From: Dipetalonema caudispina | Lineage: Eukaryota > Nematoda > Chromadorea > Rhabditida > Onchocercidae | Direction of reading: 5' to 3' | DNA length: 64,000 bases | Assembly: GCA_013365325.1 (NCBI GenBank) | Contig: JABVXV010000330.1 | Location: forward strand, 1-64,000 | In this document: positions 61,089-64,000 of the stretch, one piece after another | Layout: each line of letters begins with the position of its first letter | How positions within the stretch are numbered: the stretch's first letter is position 1 | The notes under the pieces: generated by a model | The model's input: only the letters and a program-made list of their open reading frames with translations | Databases searched by the model: none | Told to the model about the DNA's origin: nothing | Position numbers and translations under genes: made by a program

Positions 61089-64000
61089 ATTCGATTCTCG
61101 ACCTGAATAGAAGTATCGGTGTGAAGGAAATAACTTCCCCTTCTTGCTCCTCTCCCTTTGACTAACGAAAGGAGAAAAAGAATGATTGGAGAAATGAACA
61201 AATGACGATCCTTCCGATCCCACTCGAACTGCTACTGCCCTGCTTGCTTGCTTTCTGCTATTGCAATGTCTTCGTCTTGCCTGCAATGCAAGCTAACACA
61301 GCTGTTGCTACTATGCAGGAAGAGGAATAACATTATCGGTTGTAAAAGGTGCAAGACTAACTAAGCAAATGCTGGAGAGAGAATTGAAGTTAAATAATTC
61401 TGCATATCGCAGTTGCAGAAAGAGCGGTGAATGCGCATAGCGGGAGGAGAATTAAGGGAATTGAATCTGAGCATCAAGCTCGAAAATCTATTTCTGTAAG
61501 ATAAAGCTACTACTCACACTGATTGCTTGGTGAAAAAAAAAAAAAGTGCTGAAAAGCAAACGAGAAAATAGTACGCATGAAATATGAAAAGAAGATGAAA
61601 ATGAATGAAATATTCAGAAATGACACCTATTATTTATCCATTCATTCATTGTTTACCTTATGATTTATTAGTTTTATGGAGTTTGAAAAGCCTATAAGGA
61701 AGGCTTGAATTAGATCATGTAGACATAGTTCGTGGAGAAAGCTTAAAAAGAGTTCCTTATAATTCACGTTAATAGTATCTTCTTTGAAATTAATACTTCC
61801 AAGCAATCTTTCTGGAATTGTTTCACAATTTTTCATTATTTTATATACAAAAAAGACAGGTAAAATGAGATATTTCTGAAAGAAAAACGAAATCAAAGTT
61901 GTCAATCTTCCAATATTATCTCCAACAATTTCATTACTTTCCATATTGACATTGTTGTCATCAACATAAACAAAAAGAAGACTTCAAAATATTCAAGTCA
62001 GTACTTACGATGACTAGATAAACATTACAGTCACCTTAAAAAAAATTCTAAATTTTATGATTATCATAGAAGATTAAAGCGCAAAAATTAAATGAAACAG
62101 TAAAGGAAGTAAATGTTTTAAGAGATTTAGTATCATCGGAATAAGTGATCAAGATGAATTATAAGCAGGATAGTGATAGCTGGCAGTAGTTTATTGAGAC
62201 TGAGAGCAAACTGAAGGTGGGCATATGTTCGGTGTGAAAAAAAAGAGAAATTGGATACGTTTTAGGCAATAAACAAATACAGCAAAACATTTGCAGCATA
62301 GCAATCTTTGTTAGAAAACAATAATTCGTATCATTTCACAGTGAAAGTGTTAACTTTAGATTACAAATTGAGAAAAAAGCTAAAATAAATTAATGAATTC
62401 GATTCATACATAGTCAAATTGTTCATTTGAATGAAGATTGCGTTAATTATGTTGAAAAATTATAACAGTGTAAGCATTTAGATATTTAAATGTTTAAGTG
62501 AGAAGAAACTTCTCGAGAATGTTTGAAGGTACTACGAAGTTGATGAAGAAGAATTGAATTGCAAAATGGGATAGCTTCCACTTCTTCACCAACTTTTCAA
62601 GATGAAAAGACTTAAGAAAATTTCACAAGCTTAAAAAAATGTTATATAAAATCATACTTATTATATTGATTGAAAAACAACAGTGGCAGCTTCGAAGAAT
62701 TAAAAATAAAACTGTAGGAGATCGAGCAGTTATCAAAATCATAGTGGAAAACTTTAAAGTAGCATTTTTCGTATTTAATAAAAGTTTTCACCGCAAACTT
62801 TTTCTAGCTAAAAAGCAAAAATAATTATCAGCAATAAAACGGAAAACAAATTCATCACAAGTAACCTTTTGCTGATTGAGTGAAATGAAAGGTATGCTGC
62901 TGTTGGCAACACAGATTTATCCATTCAACTAAGAGAAACCAATTTGCATATTACTGGAAAGACTTTGTTTTCCAAGAGATAGATCACAACTATTATCGTT
63001 TCCATTCATTTGTTTATCTTTTATCGCAATAGGTTACAATTATGAAATACCTGAGAAAAAAAAAAATGATATCCGTTGTTGAAAATGCTTATAGAATTGT
63101 TTTCATATCAGTCTATAAACGTATAATGTGAAATCTATTATGTTCGAGATTTAAGGGAGGAAGCTTTTTTGGTTGCACAATAATACATACTTAATCATAT
63201 AACATTTGCTATTTTTTACTTCTCTTATATCAATTTTAAACAGTGAAATACCTAAATGGAAATATTCAGTGTATTATTGATTGAAGTTACTATATCATTT
63301 GAAAAAAACCTATATAAGAATAGAAATTGAGGCTACTGTGTTATCTGAAATGAATCAAGAAGATCATCGTATCATAAAGTGAAGAATTAACGGGAAGGAA
63401 GAATGAGCGAAAAAAAAATCATTATGAATATGATTTTAATTAAATCTTTTCATTCAATCTAAGTAAATATATGTGTTTTAACTTAAAAATTTTTTGTGTT
63501 TTAACTTTCAAGTTAAAAAATAACTTTTAAATTTATTTCAATTTATAGGTGTGATGCTGTCTATTAACACACAACCCGTGCTCTCATGCACTATCAACGA
63601 AGAAATAATGAAGTTGTCAAAAAGTTTGTCAGAGCATTAGTTTCAAGTAATAATTTCAAAAACAACTTCTTGACTTCTCGTTAATTATTTAATTGGTTGT
63701 TAGTGATAGATTGCTGCTGAAATTGCAGTAGTAAGTGATTCAAAAGCGTACGACGACCAAATAAGTCATTTGACAGATCGTCTGACGTAACATACGGAAC
63801 ATCCGGAACTACGGAACATTCGTGAATTAAAGATTGCTCTTACTGGTAAATGTATTGCAACATTACGACCAATAAATTATCCTGACTGATCAGGTTTTAT
63901 TAAATTAAAATGTTCACTAAATTTCCGGGTGCTATGAAGTGCAAGTTTTACTGCTTACACTTGTTACTTTTTTCTTCTCTTATAAACTTCAATAAATCGG
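61089..64000. other. Upstream flank of the coiled-coil gene; no gene supported
   Basis: The first ~400 nt (61089-61480) are less AT-rich and probably include the promoter and 5' UTR of the minus-strand gene. The rest is AT-rich. A 100-codon minus frame at 61642-61944 is the longest but lacks splice partners, recognisable motifs or convincing codon use. Confidence 0.45.

Noticed and set aside
60927..61286. 119-codon minus frame as a separate gene
   Set aside because: Only its internal part (from 61088) is used, as the first coding exon of the coiled-coil gene. The rest is upstream flank and intron.
1..64000. tRNA genes, CRISPR arrays, rRNA, transposases, integrated viral genes
   Set aside because: I looked for B-box-like GGTTCGAATCC sequences, regular short repeats with spacers, and reverse transcriptase or DDE motifs. 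Near matches (for example GGTTCGAATAC at 24318) lack the rest of the structure.

Overview
The window is nuclear DNA of a nematode. It is strongly AT-rich, has many short introns with polyT-AG acceptors, small intergenic gaps, and genes split into many small exons. An astacin of the nematode NAS type points the same way. A filarial or other clade III nematode is my best guess, but no single sequence here proves it. I see no viral, bacterial or transposase gene.

Layout. Positions 208-8210 (+) hold a large unrecognised gene with a 3 kb exon. That exon is built from about eleven diverged units carrying a W-K-R ... S-R-x-x-R-F motif, the most novel-looking item in the window. Positions 8750-10116 (-) hold a compact START-domain lipid-transfer gene, convergent with the first gene and including a 15-nt microexon. 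Positions 11677-19895 (+) hold a 20-exon secreted astacin metalloprotease with EGF and CUB domains and a very long glutamine-rich propeptide. Positions 21013-25791 (+) hold an RPRD2-like RNA polymerase II CTD-interacting protein. Positions 28063-29373 (+) hold TIM23 and 31587-32605 (+) a small unrecognised membrane protein. Positions 33282-34012 (+) hold complex I subunit NDUFS5 and 34754-39624 (+) a full DET1 homologue. Positions 40181-42835 (+) hold a RERG/RASL12-like small GTPase, and 44760-47796 (+) a spartin homologue (MIT and senescence domains) with a duplicated copy of one exon just upstream. Positions 47797-53053 are gene-poor, and 53054-61088 (-) hold an unrecognised 762-residue protein ending in a coiled coil. 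The last 2.9 kb holds no gene I can support.

Exon models were built by hand. I looked for GT/GC and AG borders and required reading frames to join in phase. In most genes every junction closes in frame, which is good support. Three places do not fit normal rules and are reported as findings: an acceptor reading GG in the astacin gene, an acceptor reading AT in TIM23, and an unresolved middle exon in the GTPase. The genes are mostly unrelated housekeeping or regulatory loci, covering mitochondrial import, complex I, ubiquitin ligase control, transcription termination, endosome/lipid droplet biology and cuticle or hatching proteolysis. They do not form a single pathway.
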